Assembly: GCA_002730875.1 (NCBI GenBank)
Contig: PCBI01000006.1
Location: 210,769-274,768 of the forward strand
Reading direction: 5' to 3'
DNA: 64,000 nucleotides
Source: Spirochaetaceae bacterium
GTDB lineage: Bacteria; Spirochaetota; Leptospiria; Leptospirales; Leptonemataceae
Below the pieces are notes generated by a model. The model saw only the letters and a program-made list of their open reading frames with translations, was not told the origin of the DNA and did not search any database. The position numbers were made by a program, and so were the translations under genes. How positions within the stretch are numbered: position 1 is the first letter of the stretch; each line of letters opens with the position of its first letter. Of this stretch, positions 28,127 to 36,240 are shown piece by piece.

Positions 28127-29116
28127 GTGACGGTAGCCGATCAGTATCAGGATTATTTACAGAACTTTCGAACAAACCTGGAAGTGGAGCGAGATCTATC
28201 TCCCCACAGCGTTCGAGCCTATCTGTCCGACCTCGAAGAGTTCCTGCTCTTTCTACAATCCGAAGATCTCCAACCCGAGGAGTGTGATACTAGAATTCTT
28301 CGCTCCTATTTCACGGCCAGAACCGGCGTTGACTTTTCCAGAAAACCTCTGCGACACGATCCCACTGCCGTAACGGGAAAATCCAGCCGACGAAAGCTCT
28401 CGGCTCGCAGTCAGGCGCGAAAGCTATCGACCTTACGATTGTTCTTTCGCCAGCTCGTAAAGCAAGGAAAGATGACTGACAACCCGGCCCGGGATTTGCC
28501 CGCTCCCAGATTCTATCGGGCCCTCCCCGGGGTCTTGAAACCAGGGGAATTGGAAGAGGTATTGGAAGCGCCTACCGAAGAGTCGGCCAACCGTCGTCTG
28601 CGCAAGGATGTTGGAGAGGCCATCCAGAGTCGCGATCGAGCTATATTCGAAACCCTTTATTCCACCGGAATGCGAATCTCCGAACTCCTATCTCTCAAGC
28701 TGGATGACATCGAGAATCTGCCGGATCGAATCAAAATAACAGGTAAAGGCAGCAAGCAGCGCATCGTATTCATTGGACAGGAAGCCAGGGTGGCCCTGGG
28801 CAAATACATGAAGCTTCGATCCAGGCTTCGTCCGGAAAACGGGGCCCTGTTCTGCAACGCTCGGGGCGGTCCCCTGACCGATCGCGGGGTTCGGGACCGA
28901 ATGCAAAAATACGCCAGACAACTGGGCCTGAGTAAATTGCATCCGCACAAACTGCGTCATTCATTTGCCACGGATTTACTCAACGAAGGGGCCGACATTC
29001 GCGCAGTGCAGGAAATGCTGGGACATAGCAGTCTTTCCACTACGCAGGTCTATACATCGGTAAGCAAGGATCGACTCCGGGATATCTACCGAAACTGTCA
29101 TCCCCGGGGCCATTGA
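28127..29116 (+). CDS. xerC: XerC/D-type tyrosine recombinase
   Basis: 329 residues from GTG 28127. Catalytic residues are visible: Arg in STGMRISELLSL, Lys in ITGKGSKQRIV, HKLRHSFATDLL (HxxR), LGHSSLSTTQVYT (His, then nucleophile Tyr). An N-terminal SAM-like domain (NLEVERDLSPHSVRAYLSDLEEFLLFL) fits Xer proteins. It is slightly longer than usual because of a basic insertion (about residues 66-105). Chromosome dimer resolution at dif is the usual role; no dif site was identified. It follows the WYL pair by 68 bp. Confidence 0.88.
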   Translation: MTVADQYQDYLQNFRTNLEVERDLSPHSVRAYLSDLEEFLLFLQSEDLQPEECDTRILRSYFTARTGVDFSRKPLRHDPTAVTGKSSRRKLSARSQARKLSTLRLFFRQLVKQGKMTDNPARDLPAPRFYRALPGVLKPGELEEVLEAPTEESANRRLRKDVGEAIQSRDRAIFETLYSTGMRISELLSLKLDDIENLPDRIKITGKGSKQRIVFIGQEARVALGKYMKLRSRLRPENGALFCNARGGPLTDRGVRDRMQKYARQLGLSKLHPHKLRHSFATDLLNEGADIRAVQEMLGHSSLSTTQVYTSVSKDRLRDIYRNCHPRGH

Positions 29117-29322
29117 GCGCCCATCCCGGGCCCCCTTCTCTTAATCGCTGGCAGCCCCCCGAACGGCGCCGTTAGAGAAATGAAATAAGATGCAGGATCA
29201 GCAGTAACCCCGACGGCCCGGCGGGGAATTGGGTTTAAGGACTGGAGAAACCGGAGCCAGGGTTCCAATTCTGCTTGTTTTCCTGTTACCTGCCAGAACT
29301 CTGGCCTTTTGGAGGGTCCGAA

Positions 29323-29481
29323 ATGTCGGAAGAGGAACAGAAGAAGAATAAGAAAGTCAATCGCATGTCTCTGCAAGAGATCAACGATGCTCTGAAGAAA
29401 ACTGAAGAGCATATGAAAGGCAACACCAGCCAGTACGCCCGAGCCCTTCTGGCTCGCAAAGCAGAACTGGAAGCCAAGTAA
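29323..29481 (+). CDS. small helical protein, 52 residues
   Basis: Start at ATG 29323 (MSEEEQKKNKKVNRM) with GGAGGG eight bases upstream, a convincing ribosome site. The frame is open to 29275 but without one. Very charged and helical (SLQEINDALKKTEEHMKG...YARALLARKAELEAK), no membrane segment. Function unknown. After it, a GCGGC-GATTT-GCCGC hairpin lies at about 29534-29548. Confidence 0.65.
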   Translation: MSEEEQKKNKKVNRMSLQEINDALKKTEEHMKGNTSQYARALLARKAELEAK

Positions 29482-29764
29482 GGTCGATGCCGATTCAGGC
29501 ATTGACCGCCTCGCATTTTTATCCCATCAAAGAAGCGGCGATTTGCCGCCTTGCGTAGCCGCGTAGCGCCGATAGTAGCGGTGCCGGCGGGGCGCCCCCC
29601 GAATAATACTACCACCAGCCATAGCCACAGCTAAGCGCTCCAGCCTTTCGCGCACTGGTAGAAGTAACCTGCAAAGCCACAGATATCTCAATGACCTGCC
29701 GCGGGCACGGTCTATTCATTCAATAAATTCTTGATTGAGTCGATGAGCCAAACCCGCACGGGGG
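29482..29764. other. 283-bp convergent intergenic region
   Basis: Between two convergent small genes. Holds a GCGGC/GCCGC hairpin near 29540 and a GC-rich stretch (29575-29602); no gene or named RNA was recognised. Confidence 0.4.
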
Positions 29765-30106
29765 CTACACGAGAACATCAAAAAGCCGGCCCGGTTCGGG
29801 CATGGTATCCTCGGTTCGCGGTAGGGGCGCAGTCATGTAGAGGAGCATTTTAATATCCTTTTCGCTCAGGACCTGCTTCATCCGTTCTTCAAGGGTGGCT
29901 TTCGTATGATGCAGCAAGAACTCGGGATCCTTTTTGACCTCTTTTTGCTGTTCTTCGCGGATTTCCTGCGATCTCTCCAGTCCTGTTTCACCGGGACGGC
30001 GCATGGGCATCAGATCCGGTTGCTGAGAACGCTCTTGCGCCTCCGCCGGTCTGGAATGAGCATTGAGCCCGGGTATCTGTGTTGTGTTCCCTATTGAGCC
30101 AACCAT
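29765..30106 (-). CDS. small acidic/polar protein of unknown function
   Basis: 113 residues from ATG 30106, preceded by AGAGGAGGCC, a strong ribosome site. Disordered N-terminal half rich in Pro/Gln/Arg/Glu, then a helix EFLLHHTKATLEERMKQVLSEKDIKMLLYM and a short Pro-rich tail ending PGRLFDVLV. No signal peptide. Not recognised. Last gene of the minus-strand run. Confidence 0.6.
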   Translation of the reverse strand: MVGSIGNTTQIPGLNAHSRPAEAQERSQQPDLMPMRRPGETGLERSQEIREEQQKEVKKDPEFLLHHTKATLEERMKQVLSEKDIKMLLYMTAPLPRTEDTMPEPGRLFDVLV

Positions 30107-30360
30107 AGCAGGCCTCCTCTATTCCGTTCGGACATGCGAGGAAAAACTTAACGGGACGGGACGGCAATGAGTGCCTTTTTTCGGACGTCTCCAGGCCGTC
30201 CGCAATCCCCATCTTTCCCATTAAATGGTGTTCCCCAGAAAAAGTCAAGTCTCAGATTGCATGGGTTTCCCAGTGGGGTTGGAATCAATGTGGATTTGTC
30301 AGAGGATCGGCTTTCGGGCTTTCGGGCTTTCAGACTACCAGGTCATCAGGGTTCAGGCTT

Positions 30361-31659
30361 TCAGCGACCGGTTAGATCCAGAAGCTGGAAATGCATATTG
30401 GCGCCTTGATCGTCCGAGGAAAGAATGCGCCCGTACACGGTAATCTCCTGGCCGGTCTCCAGTTCCTTCAGCGTATTCTGAAGTTCCTTGCTCTGTCCGC
30501 TGTAACGAAGCAACAGCGAATCCTTTCGGTCCGGAAGACGCACCCTTAGATCGGTGCCGGTGCCGGAGGGTAGCGCCTTTTCCACCGCCACATCCCATAG
30601 AAAGACCGCATCCCGGTAACTGAATGGATCGCTTTCCACCTCGGCCAGAGTCACCGAATCCTGAAAATCCTGCATTCTGGGTAGCGGTATGGATTGCCGC
30701 AGGGTTCGAGCTCTTTCCTTGAATACAAAGTCGATGTTCGAGCGTTCCAGCCTTCCCAGGATCTTTCGTGCCTGATTGATGCGTCCCTCTTCTACGGCCA
30801 GCCGGGCCTTTTCGTAGTCTTCCACGGCTTTGTCTTTGGAGTCATAGAAGAAACGGAATTCTCCGGCCTGCTCGGGAAGTACAGTGCTGTGGCCGGGAGG
30901 CCGGGGAAGATCCGAATCCATCAGTGGATCCTGTCCAGCCTTTTGATATCCGTACCAGCCGGTAACAGCCGCAACAAGCAGAGAAGCGGCAACTCCCGCT
31001 ATCCATAGAATTCGCTTTCGCATGCCTCCATATGAATCGCCGGCCGAATCTTCAGGGTCGCTAAAGTTCCGTTGTTTCATGCCAATGGGAGAAAGGCGAG
31101 ATTTCGCATTCTCCAGCAGCGAGTCGTCATGGTAATCGGCGCCGGCGTCGCCATAGTATGGGTCCTCATCGCTCTCGTAATAGGCGTCGGAATTCTGGTT
31201 GTGAGCCCGCTTCTTCTTTTTCTTCTCCGGCGCAATACCCGGGAAGAAATCCAGAATGCCCGCTCTCTTGCGACTGTATTCGGCAAAGTCTTCCGGCTTT
31301 TCCTTTAAATGCTCGATGAGACCATCGCACCGAGTATCGGAAGGGTCCAACTCCAGAATGGAAGTTAGTGTTACCAGGGCTTCTTCGGGCTTTCGGGACT
31401 GCAACTCAAGGTAGGCCTGAATGTATCGACTGCTTACCGAATCCCCGGTTGTTTCCAGCAACTCTTGATAGTAGCGACGGGCCTGCTGAATGTGTCCCAG
31501 ACCAAAAAGCGATATGCAGGCAAAGTACAGCGACCAGGCCTTCTTCTGCGGATTCTGATCACGCTTCGCACTCTCCAGCTCTTTTCGAATCTCGCGAAAC
31601 GCCTCGCCGTAATCAGCCTCGCGAATTAAGTGACGAACCTTCTCTCTATAGGCTTCCAT
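30361..31659 (-). CDS. TPR-repeat protein with a single membrane segment
   Basis: 432 residues. N-terminal helical repeats (EAFREIRKELESAKRDQNPQKKAWSLYFACIS; HIQQARRYYQELLETTGD; KPEEALVTLTSILELDPSD) are TPR-like and cytoplasmic. A charged linker rich in Lys, Tyr, Asp follows, then a membrane helix ILWIAGVAASLLVAAVTGWYGY (about residues 217-238), then a periplasmic domain with a further helical repeat and a beta-rich C-terminus (DLRVRLPDRKDSLLLRYS; GQEITVYGRILSSDD). A scaffold role is possible; the C-terminal domain is not recognised. It is 21 bp downstream of aroQ. Confidence 0.7.
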   Translation of the reverse strand: MEAYREKVRHLIREADYGEAFREIRKELESAKRDQNPQKKAWSLYFACISLFGLGHIQQARRYYQELLETTGDSVSSRYIQAYLELQSRKPEEALVTLTSILELDPSDTRCDGLIEHLKEKPEDFAEYSRKRAGILDFFPGIAPEKKKKKRAHNQNSDAYYESDEDPYYGDAGADYHDDSLLENAKSRLSPIGMKQRNFSDPEDSAGDSYGGMRKRILWIAGVAASLLVAAVTGWYGYQKAGQDPLMDSDLPRPPGHSTVLPEQAGEFRFFYDSKDKAVEDYEKARLAVEEGRINQARKILGRLERSNIDFVFKERARTLRQSIPLPRMQDFQDSVTLAEVESDPFSYRDAVFLWDVAVEKALPSGTGTDLRVRLPDRKDSLLLRYSGQSKELQNTLKELETGQEITVYGRILSSDDQGANMHFQLLDLTGR

Positions 31660-31680
31660 TCAGAGTATGCTTTCTCCCGA

Positions 31681-32190
31681 TCAGGCCAGCGGATCTTCCC
31701 CGTCAAAAACGCCGGCTCGAACCAGCTGGGAAACAAGGGCTTCCACTGCAACACGATACCCTCCGGTCCCGAGACCCACAATTACTCCGGATGCAATGTC
31801 ACTGAGGTAGGAGTTATGACGAAAAGATTCCCTGGCATAGACGTTGGATACATGAACCTCGATGAAAGGCAGATTAACGCCGAGCAAAGCGTCTCGAATG
31901 GCCACCGATGTATGAGTAAAGGCCCCGGCATTGATGATAAAACCGGCCACCGGCTCCAGTCGAGCCTGCTGGATTCGATCGACAATTCTTCCTTCATGGT
32001 TGGATTGAAAATAGTCCAGACGCACACCCAGTTTTTTGCTATGATCTTCCAGTTTTAGGTGCAATGAATCCAAAGTGTCGGTGCCGTAGATTTCGGTCTC
32101 TCTTTCGCCGAGTAGATTAAGATTGGGCCCCTGCAATACCAGAATCGTATTCTTTCCTTCCTCTGAATTTCTTGCAGTAAGCTTTTCCAT
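31681..32190 (-). CDS. aroQ: type II 3-dehydroquinate dehydratase
   Basis: 169 residues with the small type II fold: [21 protein letters not shown] contains the catalytic Tyr, [33 protein letters not shown] and [21 protein letters not shown]. Third step of the shikimate pathway, dehydroquinate to dehydroshikimate, cytoplasmic dodecamer. It lies 267 bp downstream of aroB, the preceding step, on the same strand. Confidence 0.95.
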   Translation of the reverse strand: MEKLTARNSEEGKNTILVLQGPNLNLLGERETEIYGTDTLDSLHLKLEDHSKKLGVRLDYFQSNHEGRIVDRIQQARLEPVAGFIINAGAFTHTSVAIRDALLGVNLPFIEVHVSNVYARESFRHNSYLSDIASGVIVGLGTGGYRVAVEALVSQLVRAGVFDGEDPLA

Positions 32191-32457
32191 ACCTGCAGAT
32201 AAGAGGCATTGCCTCTGTAGATCAAGCGAGAATCGGGGGTGTATTACGCTTTCCGTCGCCTGAGAATCTTACCCGGGTACTTCCGAAGTAGCGCTGCCAG
32301 AATCGATTCATTTCAGAAACGAAAGCAAGACCGGGACTTCGCCGATTGATCCATTTAGTGAACCAGAAGGGCCGGTGGGTCGCCGTCACCGAATTACTCC
32401 CGAGTTGATCCTGACTTACTATCGGTTTGCTACCAGACCTGCAAGCAGGCATCAGCT

Positions 32458-33606
32458 CTACCCGAAGCTGGCCTGCTGCTCGCTCCAGGCATTAGAGAAT
32501 TCCTGGAAGCTCACCGGCACCGAAAGATCAAGGCCCTCGGGTCCGAAAAGTACAAATCGTATTTCGCCATCCACGTTCTTTTTGTCGAACTTCATATGCT
32601 CCCACAATGTGACAGCCTGCAGACCGGCTGTGTCCATGGGCAGCTTTAGCGATTTCATCATTTCCAGATTGCTTTCGACTATGCCGGTATCGTAGCCTCG
32701 ATTCCTGGAAAGTATGAGTGCCGTGACCAGACCTCTGCTCACTGCCTGGCCATGGGAGAAGCGACTGTATTCGGTGACAGACTCAATTCCGTGGGCGGTG
32801 GTATGGCCCAGGTTCAAACAGGCCCGCAGGCCGGACTCCTTTTCGTCGCGAGCCACTACATAAGCCTTTACCGCCATGGATTCAACGATCCTCGCGGCCA
32901 GGGTTTCCGGCTCTCGTATGATGGCGGCGGATTCATGGAGCTTATGCCGCAGATCTCCAGAACTTTCCAGCATGGCATGCTTGGCCATTTCGGCCAGGCC
33001 ACAGGACCATTCCGGGTCGGGCAGGGTTTCCAGGGTAGACAGGTTGCACCAGACCAGGCGCGGATGATAAAAAGCGCCCACCATGTTCTTCCCCTTTCCG
33101 GTATTCACCGCCACTTTGCCGCCCACCGACGAATCCACCATGGCAAGTACGGTGGTAGGTACCTGAACAAAGGGAATGCCGCGCAGTATCGTAGCCGCCA
33201 CAAAGCCGGCGAAGTCCCCCACTACCCCGCCGCCCAGAGCAATGAGCAGACTCTTTCGATCTACTCCGTTTTCGATCATGTAGTTGTACACCGGTCCCAG
33301 CTTGTCCAGATGCTTTCCCGTTTCGCCGCCATCAAGTTCCCGAACGTGTACTTTGAACTCCCCTTCCAGAATCTCCTGGAGCTGCTTTCCATAGCTCGAT
33401 AAAGTCTTTTCGGTGAGCAAGAAGATTCGGGAGGGCTTCATGGCCTGAATTCGTTCGCGGAGGCTGGCGCCTTTCTGAAGGGGACTCTGGAAATCCCGGG
33501 ATAGGATAATGGAATAGTCGCTCGAAACGGCGGTTTCGCTGCCAGGCTGTAAGTGAATTCGGTCCGATTCGAAGCTTTCGGTGGAGATGGTGGGCGCAGC
33601 GCTCAT
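32458..33606 (-). CDS. aroB: 3-dehydroquinate synthase
   Basis: 382 residues from ATG 33606. NAD and metal-site motifs are clear: LIALGGGVVGDFAGFVAATILRGIPFVQVPTTVLAMVDSSVGGK, then NLGHTTAHGIESVTEYSRFSHGQAVSRG. It makes dehydroquinate from DAHP, second step of the shikimate pathway. The frame stays open another 306 bases through the 20-bp minisatellite, but that part translates as a 20-residue repeat in every phase and is not part of the enzyme. Downstream of rnc; aroQ follows. Confidence 0.95.
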   Translation of the reverse strand: MSAAPTISTESFESDRIHLQPGSETAVSSDYSIILSRDFQSPLQKGASLRERIQAMKPSRIFLLTEKTLSSYGKQLQEILEGEFKVHVRELDGGETGKHLDKLGPVYNYMIENGVDRKSLLIALGGGVVGDFAGFVAATILRGIPFVQVPTTVLAMVDSSVGGKVAVNTGKGKNMVGAFYHPRLVWCNLSTLETLPDPEWSCGLAEMAKHAMLESSGDLRHKLHESAAIIREPETLAARIVESMAVKAYVVARDEKESGLRACLNLGHTTAHGIESVTEYSRFSHGQAVSRGLVTALILSRNRGYDTGIVESNLEMMKSLKLPMDTAGLQAVTLWEHMKFDKKNVDGEIRFVLFGPEGLDLSVPVSFQEFSNAWSEQQASFG

Positions 33607-33957
33607 AATCCCATATCCGGCTGCGCTATAGCCTATACAAGGAAAACTGCAGCGGAATTCTGAGTCCCGGCCGATTTCAAAGGCCGGCCGAGCCGCCCCT
33701 CCGGGTATAGAGTTCGCTTGAGTCTTATTGTCAGGATAGACGGCGTTTCGGTCGCGTTTCGCCGCAGTAGATACAGCTTTTCCCCCGCCACATTGGTGAC
33801 TGTTTCTGGCAATTGGTGACTGTTTCTGGCAATTGGTCACTGTTTCTGGCAATTGGTGACTGTTTCTGGCAATTGGTGACTGTTTCTGGCAATTGGTGAC
33901 TGTTTCCGGCAATTGGAGTATTGCCGGGACGACCCTGCCCCGGTTTCAGCCTCTCGA
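33607..33957 (-). other. rnc-aroB intercistronic region
   Basis: 351 bp that contain the 20-bp minisatellite (33792-33911) close to the rnc stop and about 185 bp of unique sequence before aroB, which may hold an aroB promoter. No gene seen. Confidence 0.5.
33792..33911. repeat. 20-bp minisatellite, six tandem copies
   Basis: Six head-to-tail copies of ATTGGTGACTGTTTCTGGCA at exact 20-bp steps. Copy 3 has one change (GTCAC for GTGAC), copy 6 one change (TTCCGG for TTCTGG), and a partial ATTGG follows. It begins 46 bases after the rnc stop in the direction of transcription. Because 20 is not a multiple of 3, the translation has a 20-residue period and no phase is interrupted. Copy number is likely variable between strains. 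Confidence 0.95.
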
Positions 33958-34683
33958 TCAAGGATCTCGGAGCTTTTCGAGAGCCCGCTGGGCCGCCTGT
34001 TGCTCCGCTCTTTTTCGCGAGGTACCCTGGCCACGGGCGATTTCCAGCCCCTGCACCATTACCCGGCAGGTGAACTCGCGTTTATGGTCGGGTCCGCCCT
34101 GGTTCACCAGCTCGTAAACGGGAATGGTATGACTTCTCTTCTGAATCATTTCCTGCAGGGCCGATTTGGGATCCAGGGCCTTGCCAGGTTTGCTCAAGGA
34201 CTCAATCTTTTTCTGTAGAAGGTTGAGTACAAACTTTCGCGTGGTCGAAATACCCCGATCCAGATAGATTGCAGCAATCAAGGCTTCGAATCCATCCGCC
34301 AGATTGGAGGGCCGACGCGAACCGCCGCTGTTTCGCTCACCGCGGCTCATCCTCAGGATAGATCCCAGGCGAATGGCTCGGGCGGCGCCGGAAAGGGTCT
34401 TTTCCGATACGGCTGCGGATTTGATGCGGGCCAACATACCTTCCTGATAATCCGGATAGGTACGATAAAGAAATTCGTTTACGATGAAGCCGAGTACCGA
34501 GTCCCCGAGGTACTCCAGTCGTTGATTATCCTTTTGGGAACGTCCGGGTTCTTTTGCAAAAGAACTGTGGGTTAATGCCTGATTGAGTAACTTCAGGTCC
34601 TTAAATCTAATTCCGTTTCGTTCGCAGAAGTCTTGAAGCTCTTTGATTCTGGCGGGCTCCATTGGCCCTGCAGAACGACTCAT
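33958..34683 (-). CDS. rnc: ribonuclease III
   Basis: 241 residues. The catalytic signature RLEYLGDSVLGFIVNEFLY, LADGFEALIAAIYLDRG and a C-terminal double-stranded-RNA-binding domain (SALQEMIQKRSHTIPVYELVNQGGPDHKREFTCRVMV...AEQQAAQRALEKL) are present. It processes rRNA precursors and structured mRNAs. Minus-strand neighbour of acpP and fabG, an arrangement common in bacteria. The 182-bp gap to acpP contains a palindrome at 34732. Confidence 0.96.
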   Translation of the reverse strand: MSRSAGPMEPARIKELQDFCERNGIRFKDLKLLNQALTHSSFAKEPGRSQKDNQRLEYLGDSVLGFIVNEFLYRTYPDYQEGMLARIKSAAVSEKTLSGAARAIRLGSILRMSRGERNSGGSRRPSNLADGFEALIAAIYLDRGISTTRKFVLNLLQKKIESLSKPGKALDPKSALQEMIQKRSHTIPVYELVNQGGPDHKREFTCRVMVQGLEIARGQGTSRKRAEQQAAQRALEKLRDP

Positions 34684-34731
34684 TTGGATTCTCCGAAACG
34701 GTTGGGATGTGATCTATATGCGAAAAAGAGT

Positions 34732-34747
34732 GTGGATACCTATCCAC
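34732..34747. promoter_or_regulatory. GTGGATA-CC-TATCCAC palindrome upstream of rnc
   Basis: Perfect seven-base arms with two bases between, about 50 bp upstream of the rnc start. It shares TATCCAC with the palindrome at 18960-18983, though the half-sites point the other way. It could bind a dimeric regulator. Confidence 0.4.
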
Positions 34748-34865
34748 GGAGAGGGAAAATAGTGAAGAAGGCCGGTTATCTTCTCAATTGTTCAACGCCC
34801 GAAGGGTCAATCGAGAATTGAGGCGGATAAACGGCCTCCTTCCAAATGTTTTCCAGAAATCTGGA

Positions 34866-35102
34866 TTAGCTCTGGTGCTCTTCGATGTATTTGATTACAT
34901 CACCAACAGTCTGGATTTTTTCAGCGTCTTCATCAGAGATTTCAACACCGAATTCTTCCTCCAGAGCCATTACCAGCTCTACAGTATCCAGAGAGTCAGC
35001 GCCCAGGTCATCGATGAAGTGAGCCTCGGGAGTAACTTCGCTTTCATCTACTCCGAGCTGTTCTACGATGATACCTTTTACTTTTTCCAGCAAATCAGCC
35101 AT
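34866..35102 (-). CDS. acpP: acyl carrier protein
   Basis: 78 residues from ATG 35102 behind GGAG. The phosphopantetheine serine is in [22 protein letters not shown]. Very acidic, as usual for ACP, which carries acyl chains in fatty-acid synthesis. The frame runs upstream to 35159, but 78 residues is the normal length. Between fabG and rnc. Confidence 0.97.
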   Translation of the reverse strand: MADLLEKVKGIIVEQLGVDESEVTPEAHFIDDLGADSLDTVELVMALEEEFGVEISDEDAEKIQTVGDVIKYIEEHQS

Positions 35103-35224
35103 GATTTTGCTCCATTCTTTAAGATTCTTTAGATTCGCTATGCGAATCGGCACTCGCAACCTTCACCGAGGCCATCTTCGACGCAAGTGGAAAAATGAAA
35201 AAATTTCCAGACCGGCAGTTTTTT

Positions 35225-35977
35225 TTACTCCGGACGGAAACCTCCTCCATTTATGTCGAGCACATGAGCCGTGATGAAAGATGCCATGTCCGAGCACAAA
35301 AAGGCCACACCGTTTGCGATGTCCAGAGGTTCTCCAGCTCGACCGAGAGGAATTTTCTTCACCATCTCGTCTCGGATCTTGTCCGGGATGGCATCGGTCA
35401 TGTCGGTTTTTACAAACCCTGGCGCGATTGCGTTGCAGCGGATACCTCTGGAAGCTCCCTCCAGAGCCACGGTCTTCGTAAAACCGATGACGCCGGCCTT
35501 GGAAGCGGAATAGTTCGCCTGTCCGGGGTTGCCGTTTTCACCGGCAATGGAACTGATATTCACGATGGAGCCTGATCGGGCTTTCATCATCGCTTTAAAA
35601 GCTGCCTGAGTACATAGGTAGGTACCGGTCAGGTTTACGCCAATTACCGCATCCCACTGCTCTTTTTTCATTCTCATGAGCAAAGTGTCTTTGGTGATTC
35701 CCGCATTGTTTACCAGGATATCGATTTTGCCCAGGGTGGAGATGCAGGTTTCGATGAGCTTCTCAGCCGGCTCCTGCTGCGAAATATCCCCGGCAAAATG
35801 TCCGGTTTTCACGCCCCTTTTGGATGCGATCTCTTCAGCGGCCTTTTTAGCGGCGTCGTCGTTGATATCGTTGATGATTATGTCGGCTCCAAGTTCGGCC
35901 AGTCGGTCCGCGATGGCGTATCCAATTCCGCGGGCAGAACCGGTAACAACAGCGGCTTTTCCTTTCAGATCAACCAT
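35225..35977 (-). CDS. fabG: 3-oxoacyl-[acyl-carrier-protein] reductase
   Basis: 250 residues, classical SDR: VVTGSARGIGYAIADRLAELG (NADP site), DILVNNAGITKD, SSIAGENGNPGQANYSASKAG with catalytic Ser/Tyr/Lys, and NAIAPGFVKTDMT. Reduces beta-ketoacyl-ACP in each elongation round. AGGAGAG precedes the ATG. It heads fabG-acpP-rnc on the minus strand; the 263 bp to the cyclase gene is a divergent promoter region. Confidence 0.96.
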   Translation of the reverse strand: MVDLKGKAAVVTGSARGIGYAIADRLAELGADIIINDINDDAAKKAAEEIASKRGVKTGHFAGDISQQEPAEKLIETCISTLGKIDILVNNAGITKDTLLMRMKKEQWDAVIGVNLTGTYLCTQAAFKAMMKARSGSIVNISSIAGENGNPGQANYSASKAGVIGFTKTVALEGASRGIRCNAIAPGFVKTDMTDAIPDKIRDEMVKKIPLGRAGEPLDIANGVAFLCSDMASFITAHVLDINGGGFRPE

Positions 35978-36240
35978 GTTTCTCTCCTGATTTTTGATTG
36001 GTCAGGGTGGACAGGGCGATTTTCGGGTCAAGCAAGCTAAAGGACCCGGAATTGTAATTTAATGGCCTGGAATTATGGATGCCGTCGTCCGATACTAATA
36101 CCAATCAGGGAAGATATACCTCGCGCTGTGCAAATGCCTGGGCAGTGTAACAGGGTATAGGTTTTTTGGTCAGAATACCGGCAGGACGAATGGAGCCCTC
36201 ACATTACGGAAAGGCCCCTGGCAGATACAGGTAGTTTTAG

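Noticed and set aside
33607..33912. N-terminal extension of aroB through the minisatellite
   Set aside because: The extension is the repeat translated in a 20-residue period plus a low-quality linker; the enzyme's usual length fits ATG 33606.
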